The notes below the pieces were generated by a model, which did no database searches, was not told where the DNA came from, and worked only from the letters and a program-made list of their open reading frames with translations. The position numbers were made by a program, and so were the translations under genes. Shown here one piece after another: positions 23,735 through 32,878 of a DNA stretch of 64,000 nt. Each line of letters begins with the position of its first letter. Positions within the stretch are counted from its first letter, which is position 1. This DNA comes from Bacillota bacterium (GTDB lineage Bacteria > Bacillota > Clostridia > Christensenellales > SZUA-584), in assembly GCA_023406895.1 (NCBI GenBank), contig JAEXTV010000030.1:1-64000 (forward strand). Direction: 5' to 3'.

Positions 23735-24229
23735 ATGAGGAGTACATTATATTGCGAAATTCTCGATATGCTGGAGCAGGATGCCAGGGCCAGCATAGAA
23801 GATATGGCCTTGATGACGGGCGCATCGGCGGAGCAGATTAAGGAAGCCATTTCAAATCTGGAACAGGAAAAGATCATCGTCAAGTATACGGCGATTGTCA
23901 ATAGAGAAAAAGTGGCTTCGGAGGAAGCCGAGGCACTGATTGAGGTCAAGGTTGTTCCCAAGCGCGGTCTTGGCTATGATGATCTCGCGGAGCGCATTTA
24001 TGGCTTTAATGAGGTCAAATCTGTTTATTTAATGTCTGGCACTTACGATCTTTCGGTTGTGGTGCGGGCAGACAGCATGAAACAGATTTCGCAGTTTGTG
24101 TTTGAAAAGCTGGCAGTGCTCGAAGGCGTTTCGAGCACGGTGACGCATTTCATCATGAGGAAATACAAAGAGCAGGGTGTGATTCTTACCGCGAAAGAGC
24201 GTGAAGAGAGGCTGGTGATCTCGCCGTGA
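23735..24229 (+). CDS. Lrp/AsnC family transcriptional regulator
   Basis: The 164-residue product has an N-terminal winged helix-turn-helix (about 5-55; ARASIEDMALMTGASAEQIKEAI) and a C-terminal RAM ligand-binding/oligomerisation domain (about 65-145; LIEVKVVPKRGLGYDD, YDLSVVVRADS). Such regulators respond to amino acids. It overlaps the aminotransferase gene by four bases (GTGA), so it probably controls, or responds to a product of, that enzyme. The N-terminus lacks the canonical LDxxDxxIL but has EILDMLEQDAR in its place. Confidence 0.92.
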   Translation: MRSTLYCEILDMLEQDARASIEDMALMTGASAEQIKEAISNLEQEKIIVKYTAIVNREKVASEEAEALIEVKVVPKRGLGYDDLAERIYGFNEVKSVYLMSGTYDLSVVVRADSMKQISQFVFEKLAVLEGVSSTVTHFIMRKYKEQGVILTAKEREERLVISP

Positions 24230-25401
24230 CGATGGAAGGAAAAGTATCAACGGTCGTTAGAGACATGCCGCCATCGGGCATTCGCAAGTTCTTTGACATC
24301 GCGAGCGAAATGAAAGACTGCATTTCTCTCGGTGTGGGTGAGCCTGATTTTGATACGCCCTGGAATATCCGGGAAAGTGCTATTTACGCGATTGAAGCCG
24401 GACGGACACATTATACGTCTAACCACGGCAGCACAGAGCTGCGCAATGCGATACGTGATTATTTTGATATGCGGTTTGGATTGTGCTACGAGTTAAACCA
24501 GATCGTCGCCACGGTGGGTGCAAGCGAAGGCCTCGATCTCGCTTTTCGTGCGCTTTTAAATCCCGGGGACGAAGTGATCGTACCGGCCCCGTCTTATGTG
24601 GCTTATATGCCGGGCGTGACGCTCGCAGCCGGCAAACCTGTGTCCATGATATTAACGGAAGAGGATCAATTCCGTATTACGCCTCAAAGCCTTCGCGCCG
24701 CGATTACGCCAAAGTCTAAAGCTGTGATTGTGGCGTTCCCGAACAACCCGACAGGCGCGATTATGACCAAAGAGGATTATGAACAAATTGCGGATATCAT
24801 CATCGAGCACGACTTGGTTGTGATTGCGGACGAGGTTTACGCGGAGCTGACGTATGACAAGCAGCATTTTTCCATCGCTCAGCTGCCGGGAATGCAGGAG
24901 CGTACCATTGTCATCGGCGGCTTTTCCAAAGCGTTTGCGATGACGGGCTTCCGCCTTGGTTATGCGGCCGGGCCGAAGCCGCTTATTGACGCGATGGTGA
25001 AGATCCATCAGTATTCGATGCTGTGTGCGTCGGCCATGAGCCAAGACGCGGGGGCTGAAGCGATGCGCTATGAATGCAGCCATGGATTTGTGCAGGTGAA
25101 GCAGATGGTCGGCGAATACAACCGCCGCAGACGGCTCATGTATACGTCGCTCAATGAAATGGGCTTAAAATGCTTCGAACCGCTCGGCGCGTTTTATATT
25201 TTCCCCAATGTCAGTTCGACGGGGCTTAAATCCGACGAGTTTTGTAAACGGCTGTTATTTGAGAAAAAGGTGGCCTGTGTACCCGGTACGGCTTTTGGCG
25301 ATTCAATGGACAATTTTATGCGCTGCTCATATGCGACATCATTTGAAAACCTCAAAGAGGCGCTCAGCCGCATTAAAAGCTTTGTGGAGAGCCTTAAATA
25401 G
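24226..25401 (+). CDS. PLP-dependent class I/II aminotransferase
   Basis: The 391-residue product is a fold-type I aminotransferase, with YTSNHGSTELRNAI near the N-terminus, FPNNPTGAIM and the PLP lysine in GGFSKAFAMTGFRLGYAAGP (about residue 235), and the C-terminal arginine region SYATSFENLKEAL. The closest characterised group is the aspartate/PatA-like aminotransferases of Bacilli and archaea. Cytoplasmic; exact amino acid unknown. Start GTG 24226 overlaps the Lrp stop; ATG 24232 is nearly as good. The preceding Lrp/AsnC gene is a common genomic partner. Confidence 0.93.
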   Translation: MTMEGKVSTVVRDMPPSGIRKFFDIASEMKDCISLGVGEPDFDTPWNIRESAIYAIEAGRTHYTSNHGSTELRNAIRDYFDMRFGLCYELNQIVATVGASEGLDLAFRALLNPGDEVIVPAPSYVAYMPGVTLAAGKPVSMILTEEDQFRITPQSLRAAITPKSKAVIVAFPNNPTGAIMTKEDYEQIADIIIEHDLVVIADEVYAELTYDKQHFSIAQLPGMQERTIVIGGFSKAFAMTGFRLGYAAGPKPLIDAMVKIHQYSMLCASAMSQDAGAEAMRYECSHGFVQVKQMVGEYNRRRRLMYTSLNEMGLKCFEPLGAFYIFPNVSSTGLKSDEFCKRLLFEKKVACVPGTAFGDSMDNFMRCSYATSFENLKEALSRIKSFVESLK

Positions 25402-25723
25402 TTGGGGCAAGAATAGAAAAGAATTCACAGGGTTTCTGTCACGAGAAGGTGGCCGGAACCCTGTTTTCAATCTAGGGATATACTTGTATCTCTGAAAGTG
25501 CGGCTGACAGCAATTGCATATCGGTGTGAAACAATATCACAAACAAATTTAAAGTAAAGACAAGAATCAGTGAATATACATTCGATATTTTAAAATAATC
25601 CGACAAACTGAACGAATTTGAGAGGCAAAAACTCTAATTCGAGATTAATAGACTTTGACTAACTTTGACCAAAACGGTATAATACAAACATCACAAACGA
25701 ACAACGACGAGGAGGAATGGATC
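25402..25723. other. Intergenic region before hsp20
   Basis: Holds a possible terminator for the aminotransferase (ACAGGGTT/AACCCTGT, 25427-25467, with a long loop and TTTT) and, at its right end, the hsp20 promoter. I see no CIRCE element and no other gene. Confidence 0.5.
25655..25683 (+). promoter_or_regulatory. Sigma-A promoter of hsp20
   Basis: TTGACT (25655-25660), 17 bases, TATAAT (25678-25683): a near-consensus housekeeping promoter 41 bases before the ATG. Confidence 0.8.
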
Positions 25724-26107
25724 ATGACATTTTTACCATATCAAGGCCAATTGGTCACAGGGCGGCTCTGGAAGGATATTTTTGATGGGGCAGCTGTGCT
25801 CAGAGCCAATATCAAGGACACCTCGGATGCTTACGTTGTTGAAGCTGAACTGCCGGGCGTGAAAAAAGAGGACATTACGCTGATTTGCGAGCAGGGTGTG
25901 CTGACCATCTCCGCAAAGGCGGACGAAGCGAAGGATACCGAGGACGAACGTTATATCCGCAAGGAACGGATTGAGGGAGAACTGATCAGGCGGTTTGCTT
26001 TTGAGGATATTGATGAGGAAAACATAAGCGCCAAACTTGAAAACGGCGTGCTCTTTGTCACACTGCCCAAGCAAAAGGCAAAAGAGAAACACATTGAGAT
26101 TGAATAA
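25724..26107 (+). CDS. Hsp20/alpha-crystallin small heat shock protein
   Basis: A small ATP-independent chaperone that holds unfolding proteins in the cytoplasm. The 127-residue product has an alpha-crystallin domain from DTSDAYVVEAELPGVKKEDI (about 34) to KLENGVLFVTLPK, the conserved AxxENGVLxVTLPK motif, but a very short C-terminal extension and a short N-terminal arm. ATG 25724 follows GAGGAGGAATGG. It has its own promoter and terminator. Confidence 0.92.
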   Translation: MTFLPYQGQLVTGRLWKDIFDGAAVLRANIKDTSDAYVVEAELPGVKKEDITLICEQGVLTISAKADEAKDTEDERYIRKERIEGELIRRFAFEDIDEENISAKLENGVLFVTLPKQKAKEKHIEIE

Positions 26108-26113
26108 CGAATG

Positions 26114-26146
26114 AAAAATGAGTCGCAAAATCGCGGCTCATTTTTA
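26114..26146 (+). terminator. Terminator of hsp20
   Basis: AAAAATGAGTCGC pairs with GCGGCTCATTTTT (one mismatch-like wobble) and ends in TTTTT. Confidence 0.75.
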
Positions 26147-26158
26147 TGTGTCTAAAGA

Positions 26159-26246
26159 ATAAACGCTGGTTTCATCAGCGTTTACATGAGGAGAAGCTGG
26201 TCGCCGACAAGCGGCTGATGAGGTGTATGCTTCGTCAGCCTTTTTT
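26159..26246 (+). other. Tandem hairpins ending in a terminator; possible small RNA
   Basis: Past the hsp20 terminator there is a perfect nine-base-pair hairpin (TAAACGCTG/CAGCGTTTA, 26159-26184 region) and then an eleven-base-pair stem GGCTGATGAGG/CTTCGTCAGCC (26213-26240) with six T. The second is a classical terminator although no gene lies before it. A small RNA or read-through tail is possible. Confidence 0.4.
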
Positions 26247-26454
26247 AATGCCTCATCTTTGAAAAACAGACGGAAAATTATAAAGATGGCTTGTCTGCAA
26301 AGTTGTGGACTGGACGCACCATAATACTTTTTATATCGACGATTCTTGGCTTTCTATGCAGTCTGCGTCGCGAATAGATGATATTTTATACAAAAAATAT
26401 AAAAAGAAGATGAAATGCAGATACTAAATAAAATTTAACAGGAGGCACATCAAT
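26247..26454. other. Intergenic region before azoreductase
   Basis: AT-rich, no gene seen. An AACAGGAGG ribosome binding site for azoR lies at its right end. Confidence 0.4.
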
Positions 26455-27099
26455 ATGAAAAAACTCTTATATATCAGCGCCAATCCAAAGCCCGAGAATC
26501 TCTCGTCAAGCAAAACGGTGGCAAGGAAACTCGTGAACCGCATACGCGATGAATATCAGGAGATTGAATTTGAGGAAGTCGATTTGTATACCGATCACAT
26601 TCCGCAGCTGAAACACAGCTATTTTGCGGGCAGAAGCGCGATTATCAATGAAAGCGAGCGGAAAAGGCTGTCCGAGGAAGATCAAAAGGAAGTGGAAAGA
26701 ATCGTTGCGCTGTGTGACCAGTTTTGCAGTGCCGACGTGTATGTGCTCGCGGCACCCATGTGGAGCCTGTCGTATCCCGCACCCGTTAAGGAATACATCG
26801 ACTGCGTGGTACAGGCGGGCAAGACGATAGAATTTGATGATAACGATAAACCCCATGGGCTTCTTGACAATGAAGAGAGGCTGTTCATCTATGTGCAGTC
26901 TTCAGGCGCACATATTCCGTGGATCATACGTCCGGCGCTCAATAAGGGTCTCAATTATGTGCACGATGTGATGAGATTTATCGGTATCAGCCGGTTTGAG
27001 GAGCTGCTTGTGGACGGAACGGGGACCACAGAGGCTGAGCGGCAAGAGGCTATAGAGCGCGCGATTAAAAAAATAGACGACATCATATTGTCGGATTGA
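26455..27099 (+). CDS. azoR: FMN-dependent NADH azoreductase family protein
   Basis: A flavodoxin-like-fold quinone/azo reductase that transfers two electrons from NAD(P)H through FMN. The 214-residue product starts MKKLLYISANPKPENLSSSKT, the phosphate-binding first loop, with the AAPMWSLSYPAPVKEYIDC motif (about 100-118) and YVQSSG near 145, all typical of AzoR/AcpD. Preceded by AACAGGAGG. No partner gene. Cytoplasmic; likely detoxifies quinones or azo compounds. Confidence 0.92.
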   Translation: MKKLLYISANPKPENLSSSKTVARKLVNRIRDEYQEIEFEEVDLYTDHIPQLKHSYFAGRSAIINESERKRLSEEDQKEVERIVALCDQFCSADVYVLAAPMWSLSYPAPVKEYIDCVVQAGKTIEFDDNDKPHGLLDNEERLFIYVQSSGAHIPWIIRPALNKGLNYVHDVMRFIGISRFEELLVDGTGTTEAERQEAIERAIKKIDDIILSD

Positions 27100-27138
27100 C
27101 ATAATTAATATAAATTTTCTGCATCTCCTTGTTTACTG

Positions 27139-27165
27139 TTAAGATCTGTGTTAAAAAGCCGATAG
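27139..27165 (+). promoter_or_regulatory. Sigma-D (FliA) type promoter of EF-hand gene
   Basis: TTAA (27139-27142), 15 bases, GCCGATAG (27158-27165): seven of eight bases of the sigma-D -10 element and the same spacing as before flagellin. The ATG lies about 52 bases downstream. Confidence 0.6.
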
Positions 27166-27216
27166 AAATTATGGAGGTATCTCAATCTAAGGAGTTTATT
27201 GGCAAGGAGGCCGAAA

Positions 27217-28239
27217 ATGAAAATTGATAATTACAACGTGGTGCAAAGCAGCTCGCACAGCCTTGTAAAAGAGGAGAACGAGACGGAGACATTAAACGCG
27301 TGGATTGGTGATCAGCGCATCAGTGATGACCCTGCTTTTGTTGTTGACCTTAATGCAAAAGTCTTTCAGTTCAACACGGAAAAGACATATTTGAACAACG
27401 ATACGGATTCAATCAGTCAGCAGTCTTTTGACGCGCGCATTAATCTTCTTGAATCGCTCGTGTATGCGCTGACGGGTAAACGCATCAAATTCAAGAATCC
27501 GGCTGAAGCGTTGTCCCATTATCAGAATAAGAACATCAACATCACTGTGACAGGCAACGGCTCTGCCCAGGCCGACTGGGGCATCGCATATGATTACCGG
27601 AAAGTCAAATCTGAAAAAGAAAGCGTCAATTTTAATTCCAACGGTACCGTAAAAACGGCTGACGGCCGAACATTTGCTTTTGACTTGAAATTTGCGATGT
27701 CGCGCGAATATTACGAAGAGTCAGGCATTAGCCTGCGGCTCGGCAACGCCGCCAAGGTCGATCCGCTCGTCGTTGTGATGAACGGCGGCGCACCCACACT
27801 CAGCGCCACCAAACAAGCTTTTGATTTGGATGCGGATGGTAAAACCGAAAACATATCATTCGCGACGGGCGGCAGTGGTTTTCTCGCGTTTGACAAGAAC
27901 GGTGACGGCGTCATCAACGACGGCAGCGAGCTTTTCGGCCCATCGAGCGGCAATGGCTTTTCGGAGCTGCGCGCCTTTGACAACGACAAAAACGGCTGGA
28001 TCGACGAGTCGGATGAAATCTACGGGAAGCTCTCGGTGTTGACGATGGCGCAGGACGGAAAAAGAACGCTGTTCAAGCTCGGAGACGCGGGTATCGGCGC
28101 GATCTATTTAAACGATGTGAGCACACAGTTTGAGATGAAGGATATGACGGATGAGTACGGCGAGATGAAGAGCAGCTCGATATTTTTGAATGAAAACGGC
28201 TCGGTGGGGACCATCCATCATATCGATCTTTCCATATAG
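27217..28239 (+). CDS. EF-hand-like calcium-binding protein, probable motility regulon
   Basis: The 340-residue product has no signal peptide or membrane helix. Its N-terminal 200 residues start MKIDNYNVVQSSSHSL and are beta-rich; then comes a segment with two Ca-binding loops of EF-hand/dockerin type, DLDADGKTENISF and DKNGDGVINDGSELF (about 210-245), and a third DNDKNGWIDESDEIY (about 258). Similar proteins in Vibrio and Pseudomonas are annotated only as VCBS-repeat or hypothetical. ATG 27217 follows AAGGAGG by six bases. A sigma-D-like promoter suggests co-expression with late flagellar genes. Function unknown. Confidence 0.75.
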   Translation: MKIDNYNVVQSSSHSLVKEENETETLNAWIGDQRISDDPAFVVDLNAKVFQFNTEKTYLNNDTDSISQQSFDARINLLESLVYALTGKRIKFKNPAEALSHYQNKNINITVTGNGSAQADWGIAYDYRKVKSEKESVNFNSNGTVKTADGRTFAFDLKFAMSREYYEESGISLRLGNAAKVDPLVVVMNGGAPTLSATKQAFDLDADGKTENISFATGGSGFLAFDKNGDGVINDGSELFGPSSGNGFSELRAFDNDKNGWIDESDEIYGKLSVLTMAQDGKRTLFKLGDAGIGAIYLNDVSTQFEMKDMTDEYGEMKSSSIFLNENGSVGTIHHIDLSI

Positions 28240-28271
28240 GCAACACAGCATCACTTTTATATTGTCTGGCA

Positions 28272-28301
28272 GGCCTCCGGTGGCGGAGGCCCTATTTCTT
28301 T
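28272..28301 (+). terminator. Terminator of EF-hand gene
   Basis: GGCCTCCG and CGGAGGCC pair with a four-base loop and are followed by a T-rich stretch (CTATTTCTTTT). Confidence 0.75.
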
Positions 28302-28329
28302 TGCCTTGAGTGAGAAAAACAGATATAAT
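28301..28329 (+). promoter_or_regulatory. Promoter of radA
   Basis: TTGCCT (28301-28306), 17 bases, TATAAT (28324-28329). Its position shows that translation starts at the TTG at 28371 and not further upstream. Confidence 0.6.
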
Positions 28330-28370
28330 TGATGAAAGACAATTCACAAAAATATTTAAGGAGGCCCGGC

Positions 28371-29720
28371 TTGGCTAAGGATAAAACGGCGTTTGTCTGC
28401 AGCGCATGCGGCTATGAATACGCGAAATGGCTGGGGCAGTGCCCATCGTGCAAGGAATGGAATACATTTGAGGAAATGGCCGTTTCCGCGCCGGTGAAGG
28501 GTGTTTCCGTTGTGCCGCTCGGCGAACAGGCTATGCGCCTTAAAGATGTGTCCATGGAGGATACCGCGCGATGGTCCACCGGCTACGGCGAGCTGGATCG
28601 TGTGCTCGGCGCGGGCGTGGTGGAAGGCTCGGTGGTGCTCGCGGGCGGCGAACCGGGCATCGGCAAGTCAACGCTGTTTTTACAGGTGGCCGATTCGCTC
28701 GCGCGGTCGGGCAAACGTGTGCTGTATATCTCGGGTGAAGAGTCGCTGCGGCAGATTCGGCTGCGTGCGACACGGCTGGGGATAGAGAGCGAAATGAAGC
28801 TGCTGGCTGAAACGGAGGTTAACAGCTGCATCACGCGGATACGGGAAAACGCGCCCGACTTTGTGGTGGTGGATTCCATTCAGACGTTGTATTCGTCGCG
28901 CCTTGGGCCTGCGGCAGGCAGCCTGAGCCAGATTAAGGAGTGCGCGGCGCTGCTGACGCGCGAGGCCAAGACAAGCGGCACGGCAATATTCATCATCGGG
29001 CATGTGACGAAAGAGGGTGCGATTGCGGGGCCGCGCGTGGTGGAACACATGGTGGATACCGTGCTCTATTTCGAAGGCGAGAGACAAGGAACATTTCGTA
29101 TACTGCGCGCCGTGAAAAACCGATTTGGGTCCACAAACGAAATCGGTGTGTTTGATATGCGCGACGACGGCATGCACGAGGTGGAAAACCCCTCCGGTCT
29201 GCTGCTCGGCGAGCGCGCAAAGGAGGCATCCGGCTCGTGCGTGTATCCCGCGATTGAGGGAACGAGGCCGGTGCTGCTCGAGATTCAGGCGCTGGTGAGC
29301 CTTACGTCGTTTCAGATGCCGCGCCGCATGGCGGCCGGGCTGGATTTCGGGCGCATGGCGCTGATGGTGGCCGTGCTTGAAAAGCGCATGGGCTTAAAGC
29401 TTTATAATCAAGACGTTTATCTCAACGTGGCGGGCGGCATGAAGCTCAATCAGCCCGCGGCGGATCTTGCCATGGCGGCCAGTATCGTGTCGAGCTTTCG
29501 CGATGCACCGATCAGCGACGCGGTGGCGATGGGCGAGGTGGGCCTCACCGGTGAAGTGCGTGCCGTGGGGCAAATAGAAAAGCGGCTCATTGAGAGCAGC
29601 AAGATGGGATTTAAAAAAGCCGTGATTCCCAAGTCGAACCTCGCCGGTCTTAAAGTGCCGGCAGGCATAGAGGTGGTTGGCGTCCGGCACGTGTTCGATG
29701 CGCTTGAGATACTCATATAA
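28371..29720 (+). CDS. radA: DNA repair protein RadA
   Basis: RadA is a RecA-like helicase that promotes branch migration in recombination repair and transformation. The 449-residue product has an N-terminal zinc finger (FVCSACGYEYAKW to CPSC), a RecA-type ATPase with Walker A GGEPGIGKSTL (about 90), the RadA-specific KNRFG motif (VKNRFGSTNEIGVF), and a C-terminal Lon protease-like domain (GEVGLTGEVRAVGQIEKRL) without protease residues. TTG start after AAGGAGG. The usual neighbour disA or clpC is not here; it stands as a single gene, with a membrane protein gene 27 bases on. Confidence 0.96.
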   Translation: MAKDKTAFVCSACGYEYAKWLGQCPSCKEWNTFEEMAVSAPVKGVSVVPLGEQAMRLKDVSMEDTARWSTGYGELDRVLGAGVVEGSVVLAGGEPGIGKSTLFLQVADSLARSGKRVLYISGEESLRQIRLRATRLGIESEMKLLAETEVNSCITRIRENAPDFVVVDSIQTLYSSRLGPAAGSLSQIKECAALLTREAKTSGTAIFIIGHVTKEGAIAGPRVVEHMVDTVLYFEGERQGTFRILRAVKNRFGSTNEIGVFDMRDDGMHEVENPSGLLLGERAKEASGSCVYPAIEGTRPVLLEIQALVSLTSFQMPRRMAAGLDFGRMALMVAVLEKRMGLKLYNQDVYLNVAGGMKLNQPAADLAMAASIVSSFRDAPISDAVAMGEVGLTGEVRAVGQIEKRLIESSKMGFKKAVIPKSNLAGLKVPAGIEVVGVRHVFDALEILI

Positions 29721-29747
29721 TCCACCCGGTCACATAGACTGTACCGT

Positions 29748-30308
29748 ATGAACGGGAAAACGGATCAAAACTTAAAAAGCTGGAGCATTGCCGGACTATT
29801 CGTTATCTTCATACTGGCGGGTCTCTGGCATTTTCTATACACATGGCTGCCGGGGCCGTTGACGGCGGTGCTGAGCCCTGTCAACGAAAGCCCGTGGGAA
29901 CATACAAAGCTGTTTTTTATGCCTGCGCTCATATACTTTATTATCGGTCAGCTGACCGTGGGTAAAGCGTACCCGAACTTCATGCTTGCCCATGCTGCCG
30001 TGCTACCGCTGATGCCGCTGCTGATGCTCTTCATCTATGGTCTGTTTCGGGCGTTCGGCGTCGAATCGCTAGTGGTTGATCTTGTCAACACGCTGATTGT
30101 GATTGCGTTCGGGATGGCCGTATCATACCGGCTGACAGTGTCAAGCATGCCATTGGCCGGCCTTCGCGGCCGCGTGACGGCGGTGCTTCTGGTGCTGGGG
30201 ATGCTGGTTGTTTTCGCTGTTTTCACCTATTTTCCGCCTCACATCTCCATTTTTCAGGATTCCAATACGCTTCGCTACGGCATTCCCCCTAGAGTAAACG
30301 CTGATTAA
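29748..30308 (+). CDS. DUF6512-like integral membrane protein
   Basis: The 186-residue product has about five hydrophobic membrane segments (about 14-32, 57-74, 80-104, 110-130, 141-163) and the motif VNESPWEHTKLFF after the first one, which I associate with DUF6512 proteins of Clostridia. No function is known. No strong ribosome binding site precedes the ATG. It may be read through from radA. Confidence 0.7.
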   Translation: MNGKTDQNLKSWSIAGLFVIFILAGLWHFLYTWLPGPLTAVLSPVNESPWEHTKLFFMPALIYFIIGQLTVGKAYPNFMLAHAAVLPLMPLLMLFIYGLFRAFGVESLVVDLVNTLIVIAFGMAVSYRLTVSSMPLAGLRGRVTAVLLVLGMLVVFAVFTYFPPHISIFQDSNTLRYGIPPRVNAD

Positions 30309-30606
30309 TTCGAAACGCTGTCTTGACGGCTGCTTCCGCGGTCTGCTGTGTCGCTGAAATCTCAAAATAGCGCTGCTATTCCTCGATTTCGCTCCGTGCA
30401 GAACACGAAATCCGCTCGTCAATCCATCATTCCTCATTTAATCATTGTTTACTTAAGTAAATCCTTGTTCAACTGTCAGTAATGTGAATAATCTGTTAAG
30501 CATGCTTAAATACACTGTTTACAAACATTATTCCTTGGTAGAATAGCTGAAAGATGCTTTATTTCCGAAAATAATAGATTGATGATAAATGTGGAGGACA
30601 GGCTCG
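30309..30606. other. Regulatory region before exporter operon
   Basis: Contains a perfect 14-base palindrome TTTACTTAAGTAAA (30448-30461), a MarR- or TetR-like operator candidate, about 60 bases before TTTACA/TAGAAT-like promoter elements (30510-30545). No gene seen. Confidence 0.4.
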
Positions 30607-32181
30607 ATGAGCAAAAAAAAGAAGTCGAAGAAAAGAATCGTGATTCTCGCAATTGTCCTTGTGATTGTGGTGCTTGGGGTGATTGGTTACTTCAACATGC
30701 GCGCCAGACAAGCGGAATTGGCCAAAACCACGTATGATATCGTGGACGTGACCAGAGGCACGATTGAAGTGAAGGTGAAGGGCGCGGGTACTGTGGAACC
30801 GCTGAGCGACGAGACTGTTTATGCAAGCGCCGCGGGCGAGGTGGCGGATGTGTTTTTGGAAAACGGCGATACGGTGAATGCGGGCGATCTGATTGCGGTG
30901 ATTGAGAGCGATGCGCTCGAATCCGAAAAGAGCAGCCTGGAAAAGCAGATTGACGACGTGGATATGTCGATACTCACGGCGCGGTCCACATCGGGGAGCA
31001 AAAATGTGATGTCGCCGGTGGAGGGTGTCGTCAAGGCCGTTTATGCCAAGGAAGGTGATACGGTAAACGCGGTGGTCGAGCGTGACGGCGCATTGGCCGT
31101 CATCTGCCCGGATGATCTGATGAAGACACAGGTTCCGTTTAAAAACGCGCCGAATGCCGGTGACGAGGTGACAGTCACGATCGGTACGGCCAGCGTCAAC
31201 GGTGTGGTTGTGAGCGTATCGGGCGGAAAAGCGACCGTGCAGTTTGAAGACGACGGCTTTGCAATGGGTGACAGCGCGGTGGTGACGGATGCGGCCGGAA
31301 CCGAAATCGGCAGCGGCGTCGTGGCTGTGGCGAACCCTGTGTATGTATCGGCAAAGGGCGGCACGGTGGATAATGTGCGCGTGTCAGCGGGCGACGACGT
31401 GTCGCGCGGCGGCAAGCTGATGACGCTGGAAGGAGAAATCCTCTCAAGTTCGCTTTATACGCTGCTGGAGCAACGTGAGAGCCTACAGGAAGACCTTGAC
31501 GATGTGATGGCTGATATCGACAATTTAAGCGTGCGTGCGGGCTCAGACGGCGTGATCACAGGGCTGTCTTTGAAGAAAGGACAAAGCGTTCAGCAGGGCG
31601 TGGCACTGTTCACGGTGCAAAACGACAGTGCGGTAAAGATTGATGTGGAAATTGACGAACTGGACATTGCGTCGATTGAAGCGGGTGACGAAGCGACGGT
31701 GACGTTTGACGCGCTGCCCGAAAAAACATATACGGCAAATATCGCAAAGATTAACCCGGTTGGTACAGCACAAAACAACGTGACAAAATACACCGTCACG
31801 CTGACGCTCGAGAACGCGCAGGACGTGATGCTTGGCATGAGCGCGGATGTGCAGATTGTGTCCGAGCGCGCGCAGGATGCGCTGCAGATCCCCGTGGAAG
31901 CGATACAGACGATTAACGGTGAAAAATTCGTGGTGTTCGAAGGCGATATCAACAAGGATCTCGACTACACACCGGCCACTCACAAGGTGGTCACGGGCAT
32001 TACTGATGGTGTTACTATCGAAGTGAAGGAAGGCCTGAAAGAAGGAGACCGTGTGGCAGTGCCGCAAGTGAAGGAAGCAAGCCTGCAGGAGCGTATGTGG
32101 AGCGGCAGCATGAACCGCGGTATGACCGGCGGCAATGGCGGCAGCAGCGCCGGAACCATGCCTGCCCCGCCGGCGAAATAA
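30607..32181 (+). CDS. HlyD/MacA-like membrane fusion (adaptor) protein of exporter
   Basis: The 524-residue product has an N-terminal membrane anchor (about 10-28), a lipoyl/barrel-sandwich hybrid domain (AAGEVADVFLENGDTVNAGDLIAVIES), a short coiled coil, a second barrel segment (DGVITGLSLKKGQSVQQGVALFTV), beta-barrel domains, and a Gly/Met-rich tail. It includes an extra domain (about 130-270) that separates the coiled-coil arms. It is the extracytoplasmic partner of the MacB-like ABC permease encoded next. ATG 30607 follows TGGAGG by nine bases. Substrate unknown; peptides or drugs are typical. Confidence 0.9.
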   Translation: MSKKKKSKKRIVILAIVLVIVVLGVIGYFNMRARQAELAKTTYDIVDVTRGTIEVKVKGAGTVEPLSDETVYASAAGEVADVFLENGDTVNAGDLIAVIESDALESEKSSLEKQIDDVDMSILTARSTSGSKNVMSPVEGVVKAVYAKEGDTVNAVVERDGALAVICPDDLMKTQVPFKNAPNAGDEVTVTIGTASVNGVVVSVSGGKATVQFEDDGFAMGDSAVVTDAAGTEIGSGVVAVANPVYVSAKGGTVDNVRVSAGDDVSRGGKLMTLEGEILSSSLYTLLEQRESLQEDLDDVMADIDNLSVRAGSDGVITGLSLKKGQSVQQGVALFTVQNDSAVKIDVEIDELDIASIEAGDEATVTFDALPEKTYTANIAKINPVGTAQNNVTKYTVTLTLENAQDVMLGMSADVQIVSERAQDALQIPVEAIQTINGEKFVVFEGDINKDLDYTPATHKVVTGITDGVTIEVKEGLKEGDRVAVPQVKEASLQERMWSGSMNRGMTGGNGGSSAGTMPAPPAK

Positions 32182-32191
32182 AGAGGCGGAT

Positions 32192-32874
<683 letters not shown>

Positions 32875-32878
<4 letters not shown>

